Shown: positions 1-10,926 of the stretch, piece after piece
Numbering within the stretch: the first letter of the stretch is position 1
Layout of the letters: each line of letters starts with the position of its first letter
Assembly: GCA_029215795.1 (NCBI GenBank)
Contig: JARDYH010000003.1
Span: 264,339,562 to 264,403,561, forward strand
DNA: 64,000 nucleotides
Reading direction: 5' to 3'
DNA from: Anniella stebbinsi
Lineage: Eukaryota > Chordata > Lepidosauria > Squamata > Anniellidae
Translations under genes and position numbers: made by a program
The notes under the pieces: generated by a model
The model's input: only the letters and a program-made list of their open reading frames with translations
Database searches by the model: none
Told to the model about the DNA's origin: nothing

Positions 1-107
1 TCATAAACAGGCCTCATTACAAATTGCAAATAAGGGATGTTATTCTGAGCTCTGATGTTGTTACCATGGTTACCCAAAGAGTCTTGAGTCTTTCCCTTTA
101 TTTACCT

Positions 108-126
108 GTTGTTGTTGTTGTTGTTG
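108..126. repeat. (GTT)n microsatellite
   Basis: About six GTT units followed by a short T run. The rest of bases 1-222 shows no recognisable element. Confidence 0.9.
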
Positions 127-230
127 GTTTTTTTCCCAGAACATAAGCAGCATTTTGCTTTTCATGACTCTGTGAATGAACATGAATCAAGACGCCTGCT
201 CTAGGAGATGTTATGACAGTTGCCCTGCTA

Positions 231-549
231 TAGGGTGACCAGATAAAATCCAGGTCAGGGCTCATGTAACTTTAACAGTTGTAGAAAAAGGGAATTTCAG
301 CCAGTGTCATTTGTATGTAATGAGTTCCTGGTGAAATTCCCTCTTCATCACCACAGTTAAAGTTGCAGGGGCCCTGCCTTCTTTTGTATATGGTCACTCT
401 AGTATAGTGCCTGCAACTTTAACTGTGGTGATGAAGAGGGAATATCACCAGGAACTAATTGCATACAAATGACGCTGGCTGAAATTCCCTTTTCTCTACA
501 ACTGTTAAAGTTACATGAGCCCTGACCTGGATTTTATCTGGTCAGCCTA
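231..549. mobile_element. Family A palindromic hAT-type MITE, copy A1
   Basis: A 319-bp element with long terminal inverted repeats (TAGGGTGACCAGATAAAATC at the left, its near complement ending GGTCAGCCTA at the right). It is flanked by a perfect 8-bp target-site duplication, ccctgcta, at 223-230 and 550-557. Eight-bp duplications and a YAGGG-like terminus are typical of the hAT superfamily. The arms are themselves palindromic (segments around gttaaag and ctttaac), so the whole unit can fold back. There is no coding capacity, so it would have relied on a transposase supplied in trans. Confidence 0.85.
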
Positions 550-557
550 CCCTGCTA

Positions 558-1100
558 AAGATATATGGAGAGGTCATCCAGATAACAATAGGGTTAAACT
601 GATGAGGGAAATTGAAATGCGTGTGTGTGTGTGTGTGTTTAAATAATTGAAAGAGAATATATTCACTATATTTCCACCCACTGTAACCATTATAATCTCT
701 TTTTTTGGCTGAGATGACAAGACTGCAGTCCCAACAATTGTGTTTGGAAATGATCAAATGGAAATGGAAACCTCTAATCATCCCATGGAGGGAGACTAGC
801 TGTGCGAAAATACCTTCTTCAGAACTCGGGAACGAAATAAAAACTTGCTTCATTATTCCTGAACTACTCCCTCCTTCCCCGTGCACTAATTGGCATGTCA
901 TAAAAACCCACCATGTCCTCACCAACATTATTTGCACTCCAAAAACCAAGAGAAACAACCCGGAATGTTAGGGTGGGTTTTGCGTGTGTGTGTGCCCACC
1001 CATATTTGCAATACAAACCAACGGTGGCTGCGAGATGCATGCTTTGCTTTTAAAGTGTTGCTGTTTACCCCAACAAAATCGGCAACTATGTGCCCCGCCC
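558..1100. other. Unassigned stretch with a (GT)9 tract
   Basis: No recognisable gene or repeat family. A (GT)9 microsatellite lies at 621-638. Several short open frames overlap on both strands but carry no domain, and they look like chance frames. Confidence 0.5.
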
Positions 1101-1140
1101 GTAAGATGATTCAGTTCAAAGAATTTGAACTGAATCTTAC
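1101..1140. repeat. Short near-perfect hairpin
   Basis: Arms at 1108-1120 and 1124-1136 are perfect 13-bp complements around a 3-base loop (gaa). Pairing continues outward to gtaag/cttac after one small bulge. It is probably the relic of a small palindromic element; no promoter or terminator context is visible. Confidence 0.7.
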
Positions 1141-1265
1141 TTTGGATGCATTGGGTGGTATCCAACGGTACCATTCCACAAATTCAAATAGCACTGGCGA
1201 AGCTCAGCTGAATCTTTCCATCATGCAAGGGTTTGCGTGATATGTTTGCACAGCTGGTTGTGCGA

Positions 1266-2125
1266 TGTGTTGCACTCCCCTTGAAGGAGCGGGTTCGTAG
1301 CTTGGGGGTTCTCCTAGAACCATCCCTGTCACTTGAGGCTTAGGTGGCCTCAGTGGCACGGAGTGCCTTTTACCAACTTCGGTTGGTGGCCCAGCTACGC
1401 CCCTATCTGGACAGGGATAACCTGGCTTCAGTTGTCTATGCTCTGGTAATCTCTAAATTGGATTATGGCAATGCACTCTACGTGGGGCTGCCTTTGAAGA
1501 CGGTTCAGAAGCTGCAGCTTGTGCAAAATGCAGTGGCCAGAGTGATAACAGGAACCAGAAGTTTCGAGCATATAAGACCTACTCTGGCCTGCTTGCATTG
1601 GCTGCCTGTACATTTCCGAGCCCAATTCAAGGTGCTGGTTCTAACCTATAAAGCCTTACACGGCTTGGGACCACAATACCCAATGGAACGCCTCTCCCGA
1701 CACGAACCTACCCATACACTACGATCCACATCGAAGGTCCTCCTCCAGTTGCCTACTCCAAGGGAGGCATGGAGGGTGGCAACAAGGGAAAGGGCCTTTT
1801 CAGTGGTGTCCCCCCAATTTTGGAATGATCTCCCCGACGAGGCTCGCCTGGCGTCAACATTGTTATCTTTTCGGTGCCAGGTCAAGACTTTCCTCTTCTC
1901 CCAGGCATTTAACAGCATATGATGAGGGTTTTTGTGTTTTTTGTGTTGTTGTTGTGCTTTGACTCAGAAGGATATTGTAATTTTAACTTGTTTTTACGCT
2001 TTATGCTTTTAAATTTTGTATAATGGTGTTTTAATTGTTCAATGTTTTAATTTTTGTAAACCGCCCAGAGAGCTTCGGCTATGGGACAGTATATAAATGG
2101 AATAAAATAAATAAAATAAATAAAT
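1266..2125 (+). mobile_element. L2-like non-LTR retrotransposon, 5'-truncated copy 1
   Basis: The 3' part of an L2/CR1-group LINE: the C-terminal end of ORF2, a short 3' UTR with the motif gtaaaccgcccagagagctt near 2056, and a tail of taaa units at 2103-2124. The same 3' motif recurs at 7.7, 34.2, 41.6, 42.7, 52.3 and 53.4 kb. The copy appears to sit inside another palindromic repeat, because similar gcacaactg/cagttgtgc-rich sequence lies on both sides (1140-1265 and 2126-2430). Confidence 0.8.
1344..1922 (+). pseudogene. L2-like ORF2 C-terminal fragment (192 aa, open)
   Basis: The longest uninterrupted LINE frame in the window. It corresponds to the region after the reverse transcriptase fingers/palm of L2-type ORF2: SKLDYGNALYVGLP, then QLVQNAVARVITGT, then LHWLPVHFRAQFKV, then a C-terminal FWNDLPDEAR motif. 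The RT catalytic YADD box and the endonuclease domain are absent, so it cannot encode an active enzyme. An in-frame stop (tag near 1342) lies just upstream where homologous codons should continue, so the methionine is only the first ATG after that stop. The frame stays open to the family's normal C-terminus, which suggests a fairly young insertion compared with the copy at 40.7 kb, which has several stops. Confidence 0.8.
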
Positions 2126-2445
2126 GTGGTGCCCAACTGCTTGCGCAAGCCAAATGAGCAACCATTTGCACAACCGGTCACTCAATGGGTTACACAGTGG
2201 GCTGGGCAAGCAGTTGTGCAAAAGATTTGCACAAGTGCAAAGCACAAAAAGGGTGCGGCAGCATAATGTGCAGACAGTTGCATCCAGGGTAGACCAGCAT
2301 GATGCACAACTGTTTGTGCAACTGCGCTTGCAGAAACGGAACCTCAGCTGGATTCTACCCTTTGCGCATAGTTTGGAACTTGGTTTCCACAAGTGCAACA
2401 TCATTGACATTAGCAGAACGGCATAGCTGGATACTGCCCATTAAA
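2126..2445. repeat. Right part of palindromic host repeat J
   Basis: Contains repeated inverted words such as gcacaactg and cagttgtgc, and a right end with agctggatactgccc. The matching left part, with gggtggtatccaac, lies at about 1150-1265 and is separated from it by the L2 insertion. The family assignment is by internal symmetry only. Confidence 0.45.
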
Positions 2446-2582
2446 AAAACAAAGATAGCCATGCTGGCCCATAAGAAAAAAAAATCGATAATCCACAATT
2501 GGCCAATACCTCGAGGACCAACCAAAGTGCCTCAAGTGATTGTGCAAGCTTTTGAGTTCTCCAAAACCCTTCATCAGGCTAA

Positions 2583-3055
2583 GGCCATATCTACGCCAGC
2601 GATTTCTCCCGGGGTCATCCCTGTGAGTCTAAATGATGTCCAGAGGATCCTGGGGGCAACCGGGGATGACCCTGGGACCACCCAGGGAAAACCCAGGGAT
2701 AGCGAAAGCTGGCGATATCCTGGTTTTCCCTCCATCCCGGGATGTGAAATGGGCACTGGGCTACGTGGGTTGGCTCCATGCTTATGGGAGTGGGGAAGCA
2801 TTTCCGCCATCCCCAGGATGGCGGGGGTGGGTGGCACACGGGGGGGGGGGGTTCCCCATATCTTTTCCACCACACTCCCTTCTCTGCTCCTGTAATATTT
2901 TTAAAAATGGCTCCCCCGACAAGCGCAACGGCCCTGTTCCCTTCTGGGACATCGTGCTTCCTGTTTGGATGCCCAGGTAGGATTGCAGAAGCCAGTAAGT
3001 CTGTGATCCTCCCCCTCCCTCCCTCTACACCCTTAGGTGTAGGAAGGGACTAAGT
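2583..3055. mobile_element. Family M MITE-like element
   Basis: Begins with a block around catctacgccagcg-like sequence and cccggggtcatccc, with internal inverted words (ggggatgaccc against gggtcatccc). A second copy at 9522-9672 matches the first 150 bp. It ends in a pyrimidine-rich block with ctctacacccttaggtgtag. A G run of about 11 lies near 2840. No coding capacity; the superfamily is not resolved. Confidence 0.55.
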
Positions 3056-3135
3056 GGTACAAAAAACAGGGAATGTGGAAGGAGAGCAGAAAAGTCCAAA
3101 AATAAATAAGTAGGCCAGATGATATAGCCATTGAG

Positions 3136-3382
3136 GGCCAGATCCACACCAAGCAGGATCTATGGAAGTGGCATGAAAGCGGTATATGGAGGCAAGATCT
3201 ACACTACCACTTTATAGCGATCTTGAAGTGCACTGACAACTGTTGGGGGCCCATGACACATGCCATATACCACTTTCATACTGCTTTCGTACATCCTGCT
3301 TGGTGTAGATGTGTCATGGGCCCCAACATATGTCAGTGCACTTTAATACTTCTATAAAGCAGCAGTGTAGCTCCTGCGGAGG
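3136..3382. mobile_element. Family C palindromic MITE, partial copy
   Basis: Starts ggccagatccacaccaagca and contains the family's core block ctgttggggcccatgacac as an inverted pair. Better copies lie at 17278-17525, 31121-31342 and 54399-54632. The right end is degraded after tgtagctcctgc. No clear target-site duplication. Confidence 0.7.
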
Positions 3383-3659
3383 TCTGTAGTCCTGACCCAG
3401 TCTGAAATTGAAGACTGCAGTCTGAACAAAATAGTGACTTACTGGTAGATAGTGCAGACAGTGGAAGCTGGTGACTCCAACGTCCGTGGGGCAGTGAATC
3501 TGCTCCAGGTTTCAGTCAGAACTCTAAAGAAGCTAGCTTGCCCTGGGAGAAACAGACAGGTTCTTTGGTAGGCAGAGGGCAGAAATGGAGAATCACGGAA
3601 GTCTTTATATTAGCAAAGCCAGAGATTAATCACATTTAAATCTGCCCCTTCAGATGGTA

Positions 3660-3925
3660 GAAGATAGCCATCATATCTCCTCTTAATAATCTTTTCTCAA
3701 GACTAAATATATTCGACACCTTTAACTTTTCCTCATATGACTTGATCTCCAGGGTGCTCACCAGCTTCATCATCCTTCCTTTCGACATGTTCCAGGGTGT
3801 TATCCTTCTTCAAATGTGGTGCCCAGCATTGGACGCAGTAGTCCAGGTGAGATCTGACCAAAGCAGAACAGAGCAGTACCATTACTTCTTGCAATCTGGA
3901 TATTATAATTCTGTTGCTGCAGGTT
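3660..3925 (-). mobile_element. CR1 LINE fragment
   Basis: On the minus strand this encodes the degraded CR1 ORF2 C-terminal block (ALVRSHLDYCVQCWAPHLKK), with its frame lost soon after. Bases 3660-3760 correspond to the adjoining 3' segment (tctcctcttaataatc-type sequence). Truncated at both ends. Confidence 0.75.
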
Positions 3926-3940
3926 AGAATACTGTTAATG

Positions 3941-3968
3941 TTCTCCCCCCCCCACACACACACACACA
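3941..3968. repeat. C-run plus (CA)8 microsatellite
   Basis: A homopolymer C run followed directly by eight CA units. Confidence 0.9.
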
Positions 3969-4044
3969 AAGTGAGATTTGCTCTAAGTCTTGATGAGTAC
4001 TTCTGAATTTAGCGACAAGAGACAAACTGGGGCAAATGGATTTT

Positions 4045-4335
4045 ATTTTCATGGACAGGGCCTGCCCTACTGATAGTGAGAATGAGGCAGTTGCCTCAGG
4101 CATCAGATCTTCAGAGGTGGGAAGAAATTGATGGAGGAGACAGCTGTGAGCCACACAGGCTGCCCTGCATCCCCTAATTGAGCCTGCTGCCTTCAGGTGT
4201 GTTGGAGGATGCTGTCCCATTGCCAGTGTTAAAGAAAGACTCTACTTTTGTCCATGGAATGGGAGGGGATGTCATCTTGTTCTTAACCACAGGCAGCAAA
4301 ATGGCTTGGGACAGCCCTGATCATGGGAAGCTATG
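4045..4335. repeat. Probable interspersed repeat
   Basis: Begins gacagggcctgccctac and continues gaatgaggcagttgcctcag, wording that resembles a widespread reptile DNA-transposon family. It ends near gggacagccctgatca, which partly mirrors the start. There is no second clear copy here, so this rests on recognition only. Confidence 0.4.
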
Positions 4336-4351
4336 TATAGCAAGAATACAC

Positions 4352-4894
4352 TGGCTGCATTCGGACAACACATTAAGCAACTGGGAGGGGGAACAATTGT
4401 CAGTTGTGTTGCTTATTGTGCTGTGTGGAGAGTAACACGCTGCTCACAAACTACTGACGGTATGCTATTCCACCCAAACAAGCAACTGAGAGAAACAACT
4501 GGCTTGCAAGTTGTTTAGCTCGAAGCCAGTTGTTTAAAGTATTGTGTGGAGGGATGAGTGGGTTCATGGCGTGTGCTGAGTGGGTTAAAACACAAGCCCA
4601 TAGAGGCAAGTGGCAAGAGCGACCAAAGCGGCGGCTGCCACTCTGCTACAACTGGTGCAACTTGCAGAGGCTGCTGGGATAGAACTGGGAGGACCAAGGG
4701 AGGGAGGGAGGGAGGGAGAGAGGGGCGGGGGCTGTGTCAGTCAAATGCTGGGTTGACTATTAGTCTACTCAACTCCAGCCTCAACCACCCACAGTTGTGT
4801 AGGAATATGTTTTGTGGGGAGTACCCACAAAATAACCAACTGTGAGTTGGCTACTCAACCCACCATTGACTAATGTGTTGTCCGAATGCAGCCA
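4352..4894. mobile_element. Family P palindromic DNA transposon (543 bp)
   Basis: Terminal inverted repeats of about 24 bp are nearly perfect: left tggctgcattcggacaacac..., right its complement ending gaatgcagcca. Internal segments repeat caactgg/ccagttg words, so much of the element folds back. It includes an (AGGG)n tract at 4696-4720. No coding capacity. The flanks do not show a clean duplication. The inner word cggacaacac resembles the termini of family R (cagacaacac), so the two may share a transposase source. Confidence 0.7.
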
Positions 4895-5700
4895 CTAAGT
4901 AGCATCCATACTGAAGTAAGCTGAACTTCAATTTGATTGAAATAAAAAAAAAGTTAATCATAAATGTACAACCCCCATTGATTTCATTGACTTAGTCAAG
5001 ATGCAGTCAATAATGCTTGTGAATGTTTTGGTAATAGAATTGCCGGAATAGAAATACACGTAAGCTCATACATGGATTCGGCTGGCTTTCCTGACCTGAA
5101 TTTCCCATACATTGTATGATTCCAGAAACATGAGATCTGGTTTGTCTATGAAAATGGGGTGGGGGGCACCTCTCCATTTCTATAGGTAAAAATGGGGTAT
5201 CTGTGTACACATTACTTTCAGAAGCCCAGTAGGTTTCTCTGCCATTTACTTTTTGTGGGACAAAGACCTCCTTTCCTCAGTATCTCAGTTCAGAAAATGC
5301 ACATCTGACATAAATAAATGAATAAATACCCCGTAAAAAATACCCAGTCACTACATTTATAATAAAATCAACAATTTATGCTAAGCACATTTCAAAAATT
5401 AAAGGAGACAACCTAATTATTTTGCCCGTGTGGAGATGATAGAGAAATGAATCGTGCTTACATAACTCAATTGAGCTTTGTCAGCACTGGGTTCATAATT
5501 ACTTTAAGAAACAATGTTATTTGTTTTCATTAACAGTAATTGAACAATAAGTATGATACTGGCATATTTTATTTTATATGGAAGAAATAATAGCGTTCAA
5601 ACGAAGACGGTTGTTGCTCCATTCCACATGCTTATGATGCGTGAATACTAATGCCTATGCTACTACCATTATGACAACAAAGATGACTATCGCATGGCAT
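4895..5700. other. Unassigned AT-rich stretch
   Basis: No recognisable gene or repeat. Short frames only. The AT-rich segment 5290-5600 has no terminal repeats that I can see. Confidence 0.4.
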
Positions 5701-5860
5701 ATTTCAAGGCATCAAGGTTACCCATGGTTGGGCACCTGCCAAGGGCCCACATCCCAGGAGAGGCCTATGGCTTTACTTCTCCTCTTCACTATTGTAACCT
5801 ACTTGTTCAACTGCCTCTTGCTCTGGTCCAGACAATGGTGGTGGTGAGAAGGAGGAACAT

Positions 5861-6296
5861 AGAATCATAGAACAGTAGAGTTGGAAGGGACCATAAGGCC
5901 ATCGAGTCGAACTCCCTGCTCAATGCAGGAATCCACCTTAAAGCACACCTGACAGATGGTTGTCCAGCGGCCTCTTGAAGGCTTCTAATGTGGGAGAGCC
6001 CACCACCTCCCTAGGTCATTGGTTCTATTGTCGTATTGCTCAAACAGTCAGGAAGTTTTTCCTGATGTCCCGCCGTAATCTGGCTTTCTGTCACTTGAGC
6101 CCATTATTCTGTGTCCTGTGCTCTGGGTTGATCGAGAAGAGCTCCTGGCCCTCCTCTGTGTGGCAAGCTTGCATGTCCATGAAGAGTGCTATCATGTCTC
6201 CTCCTCAGTCTTCTCTTCTCAAGGTTAAACATGCCCAGTTCTTTCAGTCTCTCCTCATAGGGCTTTGTTTCCAGACCCCTGATCATCCTTGTAGCA
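5861..6296 (-). mobile_element. CR1 LINE 3' end, minus strand
   Basis: Read on the minus strand, this is the end of CR1 ORF2 ([19 protein letters not shown], then FNLEKRRLR) and the 3' UTR, finishing in the diagnostic octamer repeat (ttctatgattctatg on the minus strand, 5861-5875). A frameshift and deletion break the frame after RRLRRR. The copy sits inside repeat G, whose two halves flank it (about 5720-5860 and 6300-6440) and whose other copy is at 20080-20640. Confidence 0.9.
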
Positions 6297-6440
6297 GGAG
6301 ATGCCATGGCCTACTTGCTCCCTGACTCTCTGCCTATCAAGCAGACAAGTAGGAGCAAGGAGGAGAAGGATTAGCAACAGCAGCTGCTGACAATGGTGGT
6401 GAGGAGGTGGACTCACTGCAGGAGGGGGGACATGGAGGAT

Positions 6441-6919
6441 GTCTTACTCAAAGGCCCTGAAGAACCTGGAGCCAGCATTGCTTCAAGGCCCCATTAGCTT
6501 TAATGGAATATAGCAGTCCTCAATTTTCTCATTAAAGGCCAGGCTCTATCAGGACTTGTTTGCTCCTCTTCCTACCACAACCCCTTGTACTGTAAAAGCC
6601 AAGTGTATTATGAGAATCTCCTCAACAGCATTTATCAGGGATTGGAGCTAGAAGAGAAAGTTGGCTCTTTCTTCTGTTCTCCGTGTGTGCTTGTGGAAGT
6701 ATAATAGGACTTACGTAGGCTTTCATTTGGCAGGGTCATGCACAGAAGCCATGTAACAGCAGCAGCAGCAGCAGTAGCAACAGAAACACCAGTAGTAATG
6801 ATGTCAGGTAGAAGAGATTCAGGCAGTTCCATAAAGAATGAGGGCAGGACAGAGGGCTGCATGGAACTACATTCGGCCCAATGAATTAAACTGAAAGAGA
6901 CTGGAAAAATAGCTCCAGT
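6441..6919. other. Unassigned stretch with a CAG-rich tract
   Basis: No recognisable gene. A short imperfect CAG repeat lies near 6757-6775. On the minus strand this gives a run of alanines in a 75-residue frame, which looks like a chance frame. Confidence 0.4.
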
Positions 6920-7424
6920 TAGGGATGTTCGGGTTCACCCATCTCCCCCATGCTGCCAGGCGCTTGCTGAGCCACTGCTGTCCATCTGCTCCTGTTCGGC
7001 TCCTTGGACGAGATGCTGCATGGTCACAGGCAACTGGTGAGCTCCCAACAGCAGCCCGACCACTCAGCGAGCCACTAGTTTGCAAACATAAAAAAGGCAG
7101 CTTGAGTTTTTCCATCAAAGTAATATTGCAAAAATGGTGGCCATAAAGTGGCCAGATATGCAAAATGACTGGTGTGAATGGTCCATTCACACCTGCAATG
7201 TTGCGTGAATGGCCTCTTTATGGCCGGCTTTTACTCAATATTCCTCTTATGGAAAACCTAGAGCTAGCATTCTTTTACAAAATGGCAGCTTGGCAAGGGA
7301 ATGGGCAGCCATCGGGCACTTGTAGGCTGTGCCGGCTCAGCGAACGGGTTCAGTAAAGCATGTACAGGTTTGGCAAATGGGATCTGGGAGACTCCAACCC
7401 CCCTCGGACTCCCATGACATCCCA
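6920..7424. mobile_element. Family B hAT-type MITE
   Basis: Starts tagggatgttcgggtt and ends catgacatccca. The interior has the family B signature: aaaatggtggcc/ggccataaa blocks in inverted orientation around a centre near 7183 (tgtgaatggtccattcacac). The related copies at 10303-10890 and 54947-55805 have clear 8-bp duplications; here the flanks no longer match. Confidence 0.65.
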
Positions 7425-7639
7425 ATGATACTTTTGAGCCAGGCTTTAAGCAAGAGGCCTACAACCTACTTGTGTGTCCAAACCTCCTGCCATTTCCCAC
7501 TCCTTTCACAAGTGTGGTTGCTCCAGATGGTGGATCCAGCAAAGAGATCTGGCCGGTGGCTGCAGCAGCAAATGCCCCAGAAAGCTGGCCAGCGATTCCA
7601 AGGCAGACTGGACTTAGCTTAAAATGTACCTGGGGTTTC

Positions 7640-7795
7640 TGAACTATTATTATCTATTATTATTTATTGCATTTATATACTGCCCCATAGCCGAAGCTCT
7701 CTGGGCAGTTTACAAAGATTAAAAACATTGAACATTTAAAAACCAATATATAAAATTTAACACTATAAAAAGCATAAAAATAAACTACAAACTAG
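7640..7795 (-). mobile_element. L2-like LINE 3' tail, minus strand
   Basis: Contains the complement of the L2-like 3' motif (gccccatagccgaagctctc) next to attattattta simple repeats, followed by the A-rich 3' UTR. Only the last 150 bp of the LINE are present. Confidence 0.8.
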
Positions 7796-7880
7796 AAGGG
7801 GTTTCTTTCTAAACTCCCCATCTCTGAAATTCACTGCTTTCACTAGTTAGGAGTATGGACACTTTCTCCCATAGTCCCTT

Positions 7881-7920
7881 TCTCATTTCCAATGACAAGT
7901 AGTCATTTCCAATGACAAGT
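7881..7920. repeat. Short tandem duplication
   Basis: The words tcatttccaatgacaagtag and tcatttccaatgacaagtca follow each other directly, a recent duplication of about 20 bp. Confidence 0.8.
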
Positions 7921-7988
7921 CATTTGTTTATTTTTTTTAAAGAAAATGTGATTTTTGAGGTTTGGTCAATGTGACATTGGATATGACT

Positions 7989-8367
7989 TGGTTCACGTGT
8001 AACAAGAAGCCACCATGGGTGAATTTCCCCATGGGGCTTCTCGTTGTGGTGGTGCACACCATTTTGAATCTTGGAGTTGTGGCAAGGGCACACCACAGCT
8101 TCTCGTTACATTCGAAGCTAGGTAAAGTGGGTTGTTGAGGTGGTTGACAAGCCACCCGGAACCCATGGGTTGTTTTAGGTTGGTGGATGGCTGGTCAACC
8201 ATCCCAACAACCCATCCTTAATGGGTTTGCACATAACAAGAAGCTGTAGTGTGCTCCCACCATGTCCCCAATATTCAAAATGGAGCTGCTTCTGCAACAA
8301 CAACATCATCAACAACAAAAAACATGGCTAAATTCTCCAGTGGTGGCTTCTTGTTACGTGAGAACCA
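7989..8367. mobile_element. Family Q palindromic MITE
   Basis: Terminal inverted repeats: left tggttcacgtgtaacaagaa, right end ttcttgttacgtgagaacca. Internal inverted blocks (caagaagc/gcttctcg, caacccat/atgggttg) make a multi-stem structure. No coding capacity. No clean target-site duplication. Confidence 0.65.
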
Positions 8368-8884
8368 GGCCACAGTGTGACATCAACCTGCTTCTTCATG
8401 TGGGAGGCATCAAGAGGGAGGCATTTACAAAACCTGTGAATGTGACCACATTTGCTCTGAAAATTGAATGGAGACAATATTAGCCCAGTAGCCCTGATGA
8501 AGGATGTACAGATTGTTTAAAATCCATTCTGTCTGCATTTCACAGATTGTCAGTTGCCTTTCGTTCCATCGGTTGCTCACCTACAGAATTGATTGTTTTA
8601 GTTTCCAAATTTGTACAAATTTACACTTGTGTAAATCTCCCCCCCCCCCCATAAATGCACATGCACATTAGATATTCTTCTTGTCCTTGATGGGCCTAAA
8701 TAATCAGTTGCCATGGGAAGCAAAGGCAGAACATTAGCACTGGTGATGAAGATTGTTTCTCAGACAACAGGTATTGTGTGAATGATAAAAAGAGTGTGAG
8801 ACCAAAAATGTTTCCAAGGAAATGCTCCTAGTTTTTACTTAACTATTTGATTCGTAACTAGCCTTCCTACTAAGGAAATGGGGA
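8368..8884. other. Unassigned stretch
   Basis: No recognisable gene or repeat apart from a C run near 8640. The element beginning near 8885 is an A-rich LINE-like remnant. Confidence 0.4.
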
Positions 8885-9385
8885 TTACGGTGCCTAACAA
8901 CAATAAGCAATAACATTTAACATAAAAATAAAAATGGAGTTGAAATAATCTTAAAACACATATACTGGCCCTGTTCAGACAACCCACTAAGCCATGATGG
9001 TTAAACATTTTGAGCTAACCATGATGGCTTAGCATGTCATGTGAATGGTGTTTTTTCTAACCATGGTGGCTACATAACCATGGTTTAACTATGCTCACTA
9101 ACCCTCTTCCTGCAAAAGAGTTAGTGGTCCTAAGCATGGATTAGTATGTTGTCTGAATAAGCCTATTAAAAACACAATGAAAACACAATAAAAGAAGAAA
9201 AAAACAGCAGCTAACCCAACAGACCACCTCACATGCCAAAGGCCTGCTTGAATAAAAACATCTTTGCCTATCAGCAGGAGGACAGCAGAAAGGGAGCCAA
9301 TCTAGCTTCCCTTGGCAGTAAGCTCTAAAGCTTGGGAGCAGCCACTGAGAAGGTCCTCTCTCACAACTCCACTGAACATACCTCT
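8885..9385. mobile_element. LINE remnant interrupted by family R MITE
   Basis: A-rich sequence (taacatttaacataaaaata) and, after the interruption, gggagcagccactgagaagg-type sequence common near L2-like 3' regions, here on the minus strand relative to the coding sense. The two parts are separated by the R element at 8969-9166. Confidence 0.5.
8969..9166. mobile_element. Family R palindromic MITE, single copy
   Basis: Ends ggccctgttcagacaac and gttgtctgaataagcc are complementary with a few changes. The interior repeats ccatgatgg, ccatggtgg and aaccatggtt words symmetrically. This is the single-unit form of the element that has become a tandem array at 38.3-38.8 kb. Confidence 0.75.
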
Positions 9386-9521
9386 AATGGCAGCTGTACT
9401 TTAAGAATGGTCTCCCATGAGTATCTCTGAATCTGCACAGGCTCATATTGGAGAAGGCACTCTTTGAAGTAGTAGCACTGATGTAGTGGGAAAATGCGAA
9501 GAGCAGGTTCTCAGTCTCACA

Positions 9522-9672
9522 GGCCATGTCTACACCAGCGACTTCCCCCGGGGTCATCCCTGGGTTGTCCCTGTGCATCTAAATTATGCACAGGGGATCC
9601 TAGGTGCAATTGGGGATGACCCAGGAATAACCCCAGGGAAATCCCGGGATAGCAGAAACTGCGGACATCCCA
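9522..9672. mobile_element. Family M MITE-like element, short copy
   Basis: Matches the first part of the copy at 2583: ctacaccagcgacttccccc, then ggggtcatccctg, and an inverted ggggatgaccca block. Truncated at the right. Confidence 0.6.
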
Positions 9673-10060
9673 TTACAATTAGAGGGGGGGAAGATAATGT
9701 GTGGTCATTGCTTTAGGGATCTGTCATGAAGCCGTTCCAGTTGCAGGTTTTGATAGCTTGAGCAACCCTCTCCTATGTAAGCAGAGCCCTTCCTCCTCAT
9801 CGCTGCACATTGAATTGCCCTCTCCCTCTGGGCTCAATCCGCACAATGACACAAAGGGAGAATGGAAGGACAGTGGCAGAAGTTGCTCCTTCTTCACACT
9901 CTTGTCACAGCTCATGTGATCAGAAAAGACAAGGAGACAGGGAGTGAGTGCAAAGAGGAGGAGGCGGGCAAGGAGGATCCAGTGGTTGACATGGGGTGGG
10001 AGGTCCTTGACTGGTACCCAATTATGCCACCCTCTGGTGCTCGACCTGGCAGCTAAAATC
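9673..10060. other. Unassigned stretch
   Basis: No recognisable gene. Overlapping short frames on both strands lack domain features. Confidence 0.4.
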
Positions 10061-10302
10061 TAGGGATGTGCAAATCAGCAAAATCCAAGCTACTGAAGTT
10101 CTCCAAATTCCATCTCAAAGCTCATTCCAACTCGAGTCAGGACCAGATTATGAGCTTTGCTTTTTTTTTTCTTTTTCACATGAAAAACTGTGCACATTTC
10201 CCCAAGAGTATGAATCAATTCCATGCACCTTTGAAATGTACATATTCTTCTCACATTGTGGATATTCCCCCCCCCCCAAGAATACATTTTTCCATGTGCA
10301 TT

Positions 10303-10890
10303 TAGGGATGGGCAAACTCACCCACATCTGATTCGTCAAATGCTTACCCGGCCACCATCTGACCCCACTTGTTGGGTTGCATGAGCTTCTTTTGAGTCTC
10401 GTCAAGGCTCAATAAGCACATGGCAGCCATCCACCTTTGTTCTGGAAATTGCACATTTCCCCGTTGCATAAATGGCAGCCATAAAGGCCCCATTAATGCA
10501 AGAGTAAAGGTGCAAATGCACTGTTTGCATCTTTACTTTTGCATAAATGGGGCCTATCAGGCCATCATTTCTGCAATGGGGAAAATGTGCAGTTTCTGTA
10601 GCCTCCATTGTGGAGGCTCCAGAAACTGTACATTTCCCCTGTTGCAGAAATGGTGGCAGTAACGGTCCCATTAACATAAAGGGGGAAATATGTAATTTCT
10701 GGAATATCCATTGTAGTGCACAATGGAGGCTCTGGACGAGGGTGGACAGCTGCTGAGCATTCATTGGGCCTCATGGGTGCTTGGAACACAGGTCTGTGAA
10801 TCCACTGCAGCCACCTAACTTGGTATGGGGGGATGGACGTGGTGGAGTCCGTCGGTCTCCCAGACTCAGTCGGGTGTCCGTGACATCCTA
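10303..10890. mobile_element. Family B hAT-type MITE nested in F
   Basis: A 588-bp element with termini tagggatgggc and gtgacatccta, flanked by a perfect 8-bp duplication, tgtgcatt, at 10295-10302 and 10891-10898. The interior is palindromic with blocks such as gcagccat, gtgcaaatgc and tttctg/cagaaa around a centre near 10560-10600. Open frames on both strands here reflect low stop density, not protein domains. Confidence 0.85.
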
Positions 10891-10926
10891 TGTGCATTCT
10901 TCAAACATATACATGCGGTCGAAGGT

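Noticed and set aside
542..958. 138-codon minus-strand frame
   Set aside because: Crosses the GT microsatellite (giving a histidine-threonine run) and has no domain or conservation evidence.
2299..2895. 198-codon plus-strand frame
   Set aside because: Spans the right part of repeat J and a family M element, with other frames open on both strands; no recognisable domain.
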